A stretch of 7,939 nucleotides of DNA from Thermoplasmata archaeon (lineage in GTDB: Archaea; Thermoplasmatota; Thermoplasmata; UBA10834; DTMW01), in contig JAOUEZ010000055.1 in the NCBI GenBank assembly GCA_029858465.1, forward strand, positions 1 through 7,939. Reading direction: 5' to 3'. Numbering within the stretch: position 1 is the first letter of the stretch; each line of letters starts with the position of its first letter. This document shows, piece by piece, positions 1 to 5,177 of this stretch. Below the pieces are notes generated by a model, which was given only the letters and a program-made list of their open reading frames with translations, searched no databases and was not told where the DNA came from. Position numbers and translations under genes: made by a program.

Positions 1-1
1 T

Positions 2-79
2 GAGCTTCATCAGTTCGTAAACTCAGGCGACTCCGTTATGAGGATGATATGTGTCATCCCGAAGCCAAAGAATGATTAG
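2..79 (+). CDS. C-terminal fragment of a cupin-like protein (5' end outside window)
   Basis: The reading frame is open from the window edge and ends at TAG 77-79, giving 25 residues. It includes HQFVNSGD followed by hydrophobic residues and VIPKPKND. This resembles the last beta-strands of small cupin proteins, where a metal-ligand His in 'HxF/HQF' is followed by 'N.G...' and a terminal strand ending in 'CVIP'. The conserved His, Asn and Gly are visible, but the rest of the barrel and any partner ligands lie outside the window. The resemblance is to the family pattern as I remember it. Substrate and role cannot be stated. It lies 57 bp before the flavodoxin gene on the same strand, so co-transcription is possible. 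Confidence 0.6.
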   Translation, partial: ELHQFVNSGDSVMRMICVIPKPKND

Positions 80-84
80 ATTCA

Positions 85-99
85 TCGAAAGATTAATTT
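85..99 (+). promoter_or_regulatory. Possible BRE/TATA promoter for the flavodoxin gene
   Basis: CGAAAG (86-91) precedes the AT-rich ATTAATTT (92-99), resembling the CGAAAG plus TTTAAAAT element found before ftsZ in this window. A start site would fall near 120, leaving a short leader that contains GAGGAGTGA. The match to a TATA consensus is modest, and read-through from the upstream cupin-like gene is equally possible. Confidence 0.3.
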
Positions 100-136
100 T
101 AGTTGATTTGTTACAGATAAAGAGAGGAGTGAGAGC

Positions 137-610
137 TTGACAAATATGCTGATTTGCTATTATTCCAGGTCTGGCAATACGAAAGCCATGGCGATGAAGA
201 TCGCCGAGGGGGCAGGAAGTAAAAAGATCACAGTAGATGTCAAGAAGGTCTCGGAGACAAAGGCCGCTGACCTGCTCGGATATGATTGCATCATATTCGG
301 ATCACCCACATATTACGGGACCTACGCCGCAGAGCTGAAAAGTCTGATAGATAAGAGCGTGAAATATCACGGTGATTTGCGCGGAAAAGTCGGCGGTGCG
401 TTCGCCTCCTGTGGCGTGCTCGGCGGAGGATGCGAGACGACTGTCGCCCAGCTGCTTGAAGCGTTGCTCATCCACGGGATGATAATAATCGGCGATACCG
501 AGGGAGCGCATTACGGACCGGTCTCCATAGAAAAGCCCGATAAAGAGGTCGAAAAGACCTGCATAGAATATGGGAAAAGATTAGCGGAATTGACCATAAA
601 ATTGCACTGA
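137..610 (+). CDS. Flavodoxin-family protein (WrbA-like FMN protein)
   Basis: This 157-residue protein has the flavodoxin fold pattern. An N-terminal beta-strand (MLICYYS) leads into the FMN phosphate loop SRSGNTK (about 10-16). GSPTYYGTYAAELK (about 55-68) fits the isoalloxazine-contacting loop of WrbA/flavodoxin proteins. ASCGVLGGGCETT (about 90-102) fits the second flavin loop, and GAHYGPVS lies near 123-130. Such proteins bind FMN and act as cytosolic electron carriers or NAD(P)H:quinone oxidoreductases; the partner is not evident here. Length is normal for a single domain. TTG at 137 was chosen because GGAGTGA (126-132) lies 4 nt upstream. ATG at 146 is the alternative and would remove three residues. 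The stop TGA 608-610 faces the end of the minus-strand membrane-protein gene. Confidence 0.87.
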   Translation: MTNMLICYYSRSGNTKAMAMKIAEGAGSKKITVDVKKVSETKAADLLGYDCIIFGSPTYYGTYAAELKSLIDKSVKYHGDLRGKVGGAFASCGVLGGGCETTVAQLLEALLIHGMIIIGDTEGAHYGPVSIEKPDKEVEKTCIEYGKRLAELTIKLH

Positions 611-647
611 GAATCGATTGATTACTGTAATATTCTACGGTCTTTCG

Positions 648-1382
648 TCATGTTGGTATAATAATCATTACGAGAATAATACAGAAAATTGCCAGAAGAT
701 TCGGCAATATTTTTTTCCTGTCAGATTTTTCCAAAAGGCCGGCTGTGATCCCGTCGATGGAGGATCTTGAGATATTTTGTTGACGCCATTTGATCAGGAG
801 CCAGATTATGATGATCTCCATTGCCAAAAATATCAAGATCAAGAAAATCGGGAATAGCCAAGATATTATTGACAAATACGATACGAGATGCCAAGAAAGA
901 ACATTTACGACCGCGATAACAGATGCGGCGAGAAGGCTGAACATTGTTGAGCGAAGAATCATTTGAGAAATCAACAAGACGGAAACGAAGACGATGAAAA
1001 TTGCAATTCCGAAAATGGTCATTTCCTGATAGCCATAAATGTTAAGATTTCCGAAGGCGACCATGAAAAAATCGACCAATGCTCCGACACAGGAAATATA
1101 GAAGGCTGCTGATAAAATTAAGAAGATAAAGACCAGTGTAGAGAATGGCATCCGAGAGATTATGGATTTATTATTTGCAGAATTGACTCTCAGAAAGAAA
1201 TAGAGAGATACGGATAGGAGAAAGAGGTTGATGGGGTAATTCACAACTAGATAAGAGAAAAGAGACTCGAAAAGAGAGGGGAGAATTACCGGGTCTGCGG
1301 AGGCGTTGTCTGAGCCTATCAATAACCCCATCAGCAGGGTGATGGGTGTCGCGACGAATATCGAAATAAATGAGTGCCTCAC
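648..1382 (-). CDS. Multi-pass membrane protein of unknown function
   Basis: I do not recognise this 244-residue protein. Hydrophobic stretches at about 5-23, 42-64, 80-106, 121-143, 146-170, 172-198 and 225-242 suggest six or seven membrane segments. The first could instead be a signal peptide, because SDNASADP follows it. Basic residues cluster around 65-78 and 198-224, indicating cytoplasmic loops. No catalytic motif is apparent. The GTG start (complement of 1380-1382) is supported by GGAGG on the minus strand (complement of 1389-1393), spaced 6 nt. Base composition differs from its neighbours: I counted 23/60 G+C at 1081-1140 against 40/60 at 2101-2160 in ftsZ. Its orientation opposes the flanking genes. 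That suggests a lineage-specific or acquired gene, although membrane codon bias may explain part of the AT richness. Confidence 0.75.
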   Translation of the reverse strand: MRHSFISIFVATPITLLMGLLIGSDNASADPVILPSLFESLFSYLVVNYPINLFLLSVSLYFFLRVNSANNKSIISRMPFSTLVFIFLILSAAFYISCVGALVDFFMVAFGNLNIYGYQEMTIFGIAIFIVFVSVLLISQMILRSTMFSLLAASVIAVVNVLSWHLVSYLSIISWLFPIFLILIFLAMEIIIIWLLIKWRQQNISRSSIDGITAGLLEKSDRKKILPNLLAIFCIILVMIIIPT

Positions 1383-1482
1383 CGAAATCCTCCGATTTTC
1401 AGATTAAGCTGCAAATACTTGCCTTTTGCTATTGATTTGTCATTAGGGGATTCATAGTGACGGATATTGAATCATTACTCCC

Positions 1483-1496
1483 GAAAGGTTTAAAAT
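1483..1496 (+). promoter_or_regulatory. BRE/TATA promoter of the ftsZ unit
   Basis: GAAAGG (1483-1488, BRE-like) sits directly before TTTAAAAT (1489-1496, TATA-like). Using archaeal spacing, transcription should start near 1515-1520, giving a leader of about 60 nt before the ftsZ ATG. A second AT-rich stretch (ATAATATTT, 1500-1508) could give a start near 1526-1530. This promoter could serve ftsZ, secE, spt5 and rpl11, since no comparably good promoter is visible between those genes. Confidence 0.65.
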
Positions 1497-1516
1497 TACA
1501 TAATATTTACAGAGAG

Positions 1517-1570
1517 CCGGGCGAATGAGCTTTACTGGCTTAAGCCAAGAGTTATTAAACTCCAACCCGG
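1517..1570 (+). promoter_or_regulatory. Structured leader of ftsZ
   Basis: The leader holds a perfect 12-bp palindrome, TGGCTTAAGCCA (1536-1547). CCGGG at 1517-1521 is also exactly complementary to CCCGG at 1566-1570, which overlaps the first two bases of the ftsZ Shine-Dalgarno GGAGGT (1569-1574). Pairing would enclose the palindrome and partly cover the ribosome binding site. The complementarity is directly visible; a regulatory role is inference. As DNA, the palindrome could instead be a dimeric repressor site just downstream of the transcription start. Confidence 0.35.
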
Positions 1571-1584
1571 AGGTCCCTCGATGA
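1525..1584 (+). CDS. Possible 19-codon upstream ORF overlapping the ftsZ start
   Basis: An ATG at 1525 opens a 19-residue frame (MSFTGLSQELLNSNPEVPR) that ends at TGA 1582-1584. Its stop overlaps the ftsZ ATG (1581-1583) in an ATGA arrangement. It is out of frame with ftsZ and has no strong Shine-Dalgarno sequence. The predicted transcript start is only about 5-10 nt upstream, so near-leaderless translation is conceivable. The 4-nt stop/start overlap is typical of translational coupling. A short ORF of this size may also arise by chance, so this is a candidate only. Confidence 0.25.
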   Translation: MSFTGLSQELLNSNPEVPR

Positions 1585-2675
1585 AAGGTGTCGCGGAAGA
1601 TATTCTAGCAGGTCTTGACAAGGTTCCCGAAGGCGCTGGTTCTCCATATAACCCGGAGGACGATGAGCTCCAGAAAATACTTCAGGGGCTCAGAACGAAC
1701 ATTAAAATAATAGGCTGCGGAGGTGGCGGATGCAACACTATCAACCGCCTTTCGGAGACAGGCGTGATTGGGGCGGACCTTATCGCCACAAATACCGACG
1801 CTCAGCACCTTCTGATAATCAAGGCCAACAGGAAGATACTTCTCGGGAGAAGGGTCACCAGAGGGCTTGGAGCAGGAGCGATACCTCAGATAGGGGAGGA
1901 GGCTGCCAGAGAGGCGGAAGATGAGCTGAAGCAGGCGTTAGAGGGGGCCGATATCGCATTCATTACATGCGGCCTGGGCGGAGGTACAGGAACTGGAGCC
2001 GCGCCGTTCATTGCGCAACTGGCCAAGGAGGCGGGGGTTCTGACCGTCGCGATATGCACTTACCCATTCAAGGCGGAAGGATTGATCAGAATGGAGAACG
2101 CCGAGTGGGGGCTGGAGAGGCTCAGGAACATCGCGGACACGGTCATCGTCGTCCCGAACGACAAGCTCCTGGAGCTGGTACCGAAGTTGGCGCTCAATTC
2201 GGCATTCAAAGTCGCTGACGAGGTTCTGGTCAGGGCGATAAAGGGCATCACAGAGGTCGTCACGAAACCCGGCCTGGTTAATCTCGACTTCAACGACATC
2301 AAGACGGTCATGAAGGCTGGTGGGGTTGCGATGATAGGCCTCGGCGAATCCGACGATGATGATAGGGCGATAGAGGCGGTCACCCAGGCGATCAACTCGC
2401 CACTGATAGATGTTGACATTGCCCAGGCATCTGCCGCATTGGTGAATGTCACTGGCGGTTCGGACATGACCATCTCAGAGGCGCAGGAAGTCGCCGAGAT
2501 AATCCAGGAGAAAATTAGCTCAAATGCGAGAATAATCTGGGGAGCGACGGTCGATGAGACTCTCGAAAAGACTATTAGGGTGATGGTCGTCATCACAGGA
2601 GTCAAATCGAAGCACATCCTCGGACCGAGCGAGCCGAAAAAGGAGAGGGAGCTCGGCCTGGAATTCATAAGATGA
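1581..2675 (+). CDS. ftsZ: Cell-division GTPase FtsZ (archaeal FtsZ1-like)
   Basis: This 364-residue tubulin/FtsZ GTPase should polymerise at mid-cell as a scaffold for division. After an acidic N-terminal extension of about 40 residues comes the nucleotide loop GCGGGGCNTINRL (45-57), then NTDAQHL (71-77). The tubulin signature is GLGGGTGTG (131-139). The T7 catalytic loop NLDFND (234-239) keeps both aspartates, so GTP hydrolysis on polymerisation is expected. The C-terminal domain runs to about 343, followed by a short charged tail ending in GLEFIR, a possible partner-binding peptide. The ATG at 1581 has GGAGGT 6 nt upstream. I favour FtsZ1 because archaeal ftsZ1 commonly neighbours secE and spt5; this is recall rather than phylogeny. 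secE begins 27 nt after the stop. Confidence 0.96.
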   Translation: MKGVAEDILAGLDKVPEGAGSPYNPEDDELQKILQGLRTNIKIIGCGGGGCNTINRLSETGVIGADLIATNTDAQHLLIIKANRKILLGRRVTRGLGAGAIPQIGEEAAREAEDELKQALEGADIAFITCGLGGGTGTGAAPFIAQLAKEAGVLTVAICTYPFKAEGLIRMENAEWGLERLRNIADTVIVVPNDKLLELVPKLALNSAFKVADEVLVRAIKGITEVVTKPGLVNLDFNDIKTVMKAGGVAMIGLGESDDDDRAIEAVTQAINSPLIDVDIAQASAALVNVTGGSDMTISEAQEVAEIIQEKISSNARIIWGATVDETLEKTIRVMVVITGVKSKHILGPSEPKKERELGLEFIR

Positions 2676-2702
2676 TTCGCGCTCAATGAGTTGTTGATCG
2701 AT

Positions 2703-2939
2703 ATGGAAATTGTGGACAAGGCATGGAGAGTTCAGAGGAAAGTCGAGGACAGGGTAAAGCACGTTGGGAAAGGCAGATTTGGCCGTGTCCTGAAAATGGC
2801 AAGGAAGCCGACCCCGGAGGAGTACATTAAGACCAACCAGATTACCGCTCTGGGACTTTTCCTTATAGGAGGCCTGGGATTCCTCATCTACTGGCTATTC
2901 CAATATGGGGCTTCGCTTTTCGCGGGGCTGTTCGGATAG
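2703..2939 (+). CDS. secE: Preprotein translocase subunit SecE (Sec61 gamma)
   Basis: SecE is the small single-span subunit that clamps SecY in the membrane protein-conducting channel. The 78-residue product has a basic amphipathic N-terminal region. The conserved cytoplasmic motif RVLKMARKPTPEEY (28-41) follows, then one membrane segment at about 48-72 (LGLFLIGGLGFLIYWLF). This matches the archaeal/eukaryotic Sec61-gamma pattern of 'RVLxxxxKPxxEEY' followed by a helix. The start is uncertain. ATG 2703 is preceded by TTGATC, a partial match to the 3' part of the archaeal Shine-Dalgarno. TTG codons at 2691 and 2694 would add up to four residues. It follows ftsZ closely and precedes spt5 by 60 nt, consistent with one transcript. 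Confidence 0.92.
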   Translation: MEIVDKAWRVQRKVEDRVKHVGKGRFGRVLKMARKPTPEEYIKTNQITALGLFLIGGLGFLIYWLFQYGASLFAGLFG

Positions 2940-2990
2940 AAGGTTTGAAGTAGGAATACATGATGATGGAATATTCCCGACATCCTTTTG

Positions 2991-2997
2991 GGTGATC
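2991..2997 (+). promoter_or_regulatory. Ribosome binding site that sets the spt5 start
   Basis: GGTGATC matches the 3' half of the archaeal consensus GGAGGTGATC. It ends 2 nt before TTG 3000. The same GGTGATC occurs at 5168-5174, 3 nt before the rpl10 ATG, which makes TTG 3000 preferable to TTG 2988 as the spt5 start. Confidence 0.6.
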
Positions 2998-2999
2998 TT

Positions 3000-3923
3000 T
3001 TGGACACATTCAAAATCGAGCAGGAGACCCCCGCAAAATCAGAAACGGCGGACCAGAAGCAGCAGGCAAGGACTCCAGTTGAGAAAAGCACAGTGAAGCT
3101 TGAGACAGCTGGAGAACTGAGGAGAGCAATCGCCTCAGGAGACTCTGTGGAGTTCGAGGTCAGGGCCAAGGTGATGGGGGCGACCGCACAGGCAATCATC
3201 GTAAAACTTGACATGGTGAGCTCTGGGACCGACGAGGGTTCTCCAGAATGGTTCGTCAAGGTGTTCGACGCGATAGGAATACTCTGGGACAGCTCCTCGG
3301 GCGATGAGCCGGTCCTGGAATTCGAGCTTCAGCCGGAACATGAGAAGACTTTGACTATCATGATAAACTCGCCCTCGGGAGCGAGATACGGCGATCGCAT
3401 AAACCTCATTGTCAATGCTAATTTGAAGAACGACCCCGGGGCTTCGGACTCGGTCGCAATTCAGGTTACCGCGAGACAGTCGATAATGGCAATCAAGACT
3501 TCCATCGGCCATGAGAAGGCGGTGGCGGATTCTCTTGCGAGCAGGGCGAAACCGAAGAATGTGGGCGTCTTCGCGATACTTTCTCCCGCAACCTTGAGAG
3601 GATATGTATTAGTGGAAGCCATGAACACGGACGCCCTGAAGGACCTCGTCAAGGGAGTGAGGAAAACGAGGGGGATCGTGCAAGGGGAGACTACACTCGA
3701 CGAGATAGACCATTTCCTGACACCGAAACCGATAGTATCAGGGATAATTGAGGGCGACATAGTCGAGCTAATCTCTGGGCCTTTCAAGGGTGAAAAGGCA
3801 AGGGTGCAGCACATCGACGAGAACAAGGAAGAAATCACGGTCGAGCTTTTCGAGGCCATGGTGCCCATCCCGATCACTGTGAAAGGAGATCATGTCAGAG
3901 TCATAGAGAAGGAGCGATCTTGA
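3000..3923 (+). CDS. spt5: Transcription elongation factor Spt5/NusG with an extra N-terminal domain
   Basis: The C-terminal half (about 160-307) is a normal archaeal Spt5. The NGN domain starts with MAIKTSIGHEKAVAD, includes GYVLVEA and ends near DHFLTPKP. The KOW domain (about 249-307) has GDIVELISGPFKGEKARV. The NGN domain binds the RNA polymerase clamp with Spt4; KOW contacts ribosomal or other partners. Before it lie a Gln/Glu/Lys-rich linker (1-45) and a domain of about 110 residues (49-158) with alternating hydrophobic strands, a central EWFVKV, and SPSGARYGDRINLIVNA. This resembles Ig-like beta-sandwich domains of the NEW3/CARDB type. Archaeal Spt5 is usually about 150 residues, so this protein is roughly twice the normal size. 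No Shine-Dalgarno precedes the internal ATG at 3486, supporting one long product. rpl11 follows 16 nt later. Confidence 0.92.
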   Translation: MDTFKIEQETPAKSETADQKQQARTPVEKSTVKLETAGELRRAIASGDSVEFEVRAKVMGATAQAIIVKLDMVSSGTDEGSPEWFVKVFDAIGILWDSSSGDEPVLEFELQPEHEKTLTIMINSPSGARYGDRINLIVNANLKNDPGASDSVAIQVTARQSIMAIKTSIGHEKAVADSLASRAKPKNVGVFAILSPATLRGYVLVEAMNTDALKDLVKGVRKTRGIVQGETTLDEIDHFLTPKPIVSGIIEGDIVELISGPFKGEKARVQHIDENKEEITVELFEAMVPIPITVKGDHVRVIEKERS

Positions 3924-3939
3924 AAGGAGCGATGAACCG

Positions 3940-4419
3940 ATGCCTGAAAAAATCGAAGTACTGGTAGATGGGGGCAAGGCGACCCCTGGTCCACCTCTTG
4001 GCCCTGCGCTCGGACCGCTGGGCGTCAACGTCGTTGAAATTGTGAAATCTGTGAATGACAAGACAAAAGCGTTCGCAGGAATGAAAGTCCCGGTCAAGAT
4101 ACTAATAGATCCAAAGACGAAGAAGTACGAGATCGAGGTTGGAACGCCGCCGACATCAGCGCTCATCCTGAAGGAGCTGGGGCTCGAGAAAGGCAGCGGC
4201 TCGACAAAGGCGACCAAGGTCGGCAATCTGACAGCGAGCCAAATTGTCAAAATCGGAGAGATGAAGAAGGAATCCTTGCTTGGAAAGTCGAAAAGAGAGA
4301 GGTTCCTCGAGGTCGCGGGAACATGCGTGTCGATGGGGATCACCATTGATGGCAAGGATGCCCGGCTTGTAAAGGAAGAAGTCGGCTTGGGCAAGTACGA
4401 CAAGACAATATCTGGCTGA
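3940..4419 (+). CDS. rpl11: Large-subunit ribosomal protein L11 (uL11)
   Basis: L11 binds the GTPase-associated region of 23S rRNA at the base of the L10/L12 stalk. The 159-residue protein begins with the characteristic glycine/proline-rich N-terminus: PGPPLGPALGPLGVN at 16-30 and FAGMKVPVKI at 45-54. TPPTSALILKELG (69-81) follows, and the C-terminal rRNA-binding domain contains VGNLTASQIVKIGEMKK (94-110) and GTCVSMGITIDG (127-138). Length is usual for archaeal L11. ATG 3940 is preceded by AAAGGAGCGAT. This repeats AAGGAGCGAT found 15 nt earlier in the last codons of spt5, a tandem duplication of the Shine-Dalgarno region. The stop codon lies within an inverted repeat (4406-4433), and the next gene has its own promoter. 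Confidence 0.97.
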   Translation: MPEKIEVLVDGGKATPGPPLGPALGPLGVNVVEIVKSVNDKTKAFAGMKVPVKILIDPKTKKYEIEVGTPPTSALILKELGLEKGSGSTKATKVGNLTASQIVKIGEMKKESLLGKSKRERFLEVAGTCVSMGITIDGKDARLVKEEVGLGKYDKTISG

Positions 4420-4433
4420 TGACTCAGATATTG
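4406..4433 (+). repeat. 9-bp perfect inverted repeat across the rpl11 stop codon
   Basis: CAATATCTG (4406-4414) is perfectly complementary to CAGATATTG (4425-4433), with a 10-nt loop containing the rpl11 stop TGA (4417-4419). In RNA it would form a stable hairpin at the 3' end of the spt5-rpl11 message. No T-tract follows, so it does not look like a standard intrinsic terminator. Transcript-end protection, processing or attenuation before the L1 promoter are options; none is shown by the sequence. Confidence 0.5.
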
Positions 4434-4443
4434 ACCGGGGCTC

Positions 4444-4476
4444 AGAAAGGCTTATAAACAAGACCCCGTATAAGCC
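4444..4476 (+). promoter_or_regulatory. Promoter of rpl1-rpl10-rpl12, flanked by an inverted repeat
   Basis: AGAAAGG (4444-4450, BRE-like) precedes CTTATAAA (4451-4458, TATA-like), placing a transcription start near 4480. The TATA box lies in an 8-bp perfect inverted repeat, GGCTTATA (4449-4456) and TATAAGCC (4469-4476), separated by 12 nt. CGGGG (4436-4440) is additionally complementary to CCCCG (4464-4468). The repeat could be an operator that competes with TBP. It also creates a TATA-like sequence on the minus strand. Confidence 0.6.
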
Positions 4477-4490
4477 AACCCTACCCTGAA

Positions 4491-4524
4491 TGTAGGAGAG
4501 CCAGAAAGGCTCGAAAGAACTACA
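4491..4524 (+). promoter_or_regulatory. Putative L1-binding operator hairpin in the rpl1 leader
   Basis: Two helices flank an asymmetric internal loop. The outer stem is TGTAG (4491-4495) with CTACA (4520-4524). The inner stem is GAGCC (4498-4502) with GGCTC (4508-4512), closed by AGAAA. The internal loop has GA (4496-4497) on one side and GAAAGAA (4513-4519) on the other. This matches the known L1 mRNA target plan in Methanococcus: two short helices, GA opposite a GA-rich strand, mimicking the 23S L1 site. It ends 2 nt before the rpl1 Shine-Dalgarno, so L1 binding would block initiation. Similarity is to a structure recalled from the literature, not computed. Confidence 0.6.
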
Positions 4525-4525
4525 C

Positions 4526-4531
4526 GGGAGG
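4526..4531 (+). promoter_or_regulatory. Strong ribosome binding site that sets the rpl1 TTG start
   Basis: GGGAGG lies 7 nt before TTG 4539. No ATG or GTG with comparable spacing is present, so rpl1 starts at TTG. The adjacent upstream hairpin (ending 4524) is positioned to control access to this site. Confidence 0.75.
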
Positions 4532-4538
4532 AATAGAA

Positions 4539-5177
4539 TTGGTTGACTCGCATCTGGTTGAAGCTGTCAAGAAGGCGCTCAAGAATTCGCAAGAAAGGAA
4601 ATTTTTAGAGAGCGTCGAACTAGCGATCAATCTCGGTGATATCGATCTTTCCGATCCTAAGAACAGAATCCAGGAAGACATCATACTGCCAAAGGGCAGG
4701 GGCAAGCCCGTCAAGGTCGGTCTTTTCGGAAGCAGTGAGATGGCAGTCAGAGTCAAAGGCATAGCCGATCTCATTGTAAAGCCCGAGGAGATTGAAGACA
4801 TCGCGGAGAGCAAGGCGAAGGCCAAGAAGGTGCTTGCAGATTACGATTTCTTCGTCGCCGAGGCGCCTCTCATGCCGACCATCGGCAAGCGCTTCGGTGT
4901 CATTCTCGGTACAACGGGAAGGATGCCGAGGCCCGTTCCGCCAGGTTCAGACCCCAGCGGCATCATCAACAATCTTAAAAACAGTGTTCGGGTGAGGACG
5001 AAGGACAAGAAAACCTTCCATGTACCGATCGGGACAAAGAACATGTCGCCGGAGGACCTCGCGGAGAACTTGGACGCTGTTCTGAAGCGCGTCATTTCCA
5101 AGCTTGAGCGGGGCAAGATGAACGTCAAATCGGTGTACATCAAATCGACGATGGGACCTTCGGTGAGGGTGATCTAA
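4539..5177 (+). CDS. rpl1: Large-subunit ribosomal protein L1 (uL1)
   Basis: L1 forms the mobile stalk that releases deacylated tRNA from the E site. In methanogenic archaea it also represses its own operon. The 212-residue protein has the usual archaeal length. Domain I is discontinuous: N-terminal helices (MVDSHLVEAVKKALKNS) with KFLESVELAINLG, and the C-terminal strand VKSVYIKSTMGPSVRV (196-211), whose TMGP is characteristic. The inserted domain II (about 68-160) holds DFFVAEAPLMPTIGKRFG (103-120) and LGTTGRMPRPVPPG (123-136). TTG was chosen because of the GGAGG 7 nt upstream. The stop TAA 5175-5177 directly abuts the rpl10 ATG, and the last codons carry the rpl10 ribosome binding site GGGTGATC, which favours coupled translation. 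Confidence 0.97.
   Translation: MVDSHLVEAVKKALKNSQERKFLESVELAINLGDIDLSDPKNRIQEDIILPKGRGKPVKVGLFGSSEMAVRVKGIADLIVKPEEIEDIAESKAKAKKVLADYDFFVAEAPLMPTIGKRFGVILGTTGRMPRPVPPGSDPSGIINNLKNSVRVRTKDKKTFHVPIGTKNMSPEDLAENLDAVLKRVISKLERGKMNVKSVYIKSTMGPSVRVI

Noticed and set aside
2691..2702. secE starting at TTG 2691
   Set aside because: No good Shine-Dalgarno precedes it. ATG 2703 is the better codon and gives a normal SecE, although the choice is not certain.
2060..2719. Long minus-strand open frame inside ftsZ
   Set aside because: It is a Ser/Thr-rich antisense shadow of the certain ftsZ coding region.
2960..3000. ATGATGA C-box-like sequence between secE and spt5
   Set aside because: No CTGA D box lies within the expected distance, so it is most likely chance.
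3486..3923. Spt5 as a separate gene starting at the internal ATG 3486
   Set aside because: The upstream frame is continuous and domain-like, it has its own GGTGATC plus TTG start, and no Shine-Dalgarno precedes 3486.
4416..4488. C/D box sRNA candidate (CTGATGA at 4416 and CTGA at 4485)
   Set aside because: The C-box-like sequence begins with C instead of a purine, no D' or C' boxes lie between, and the TGATGA coincides with the rpl11 stop and hairpin loop.
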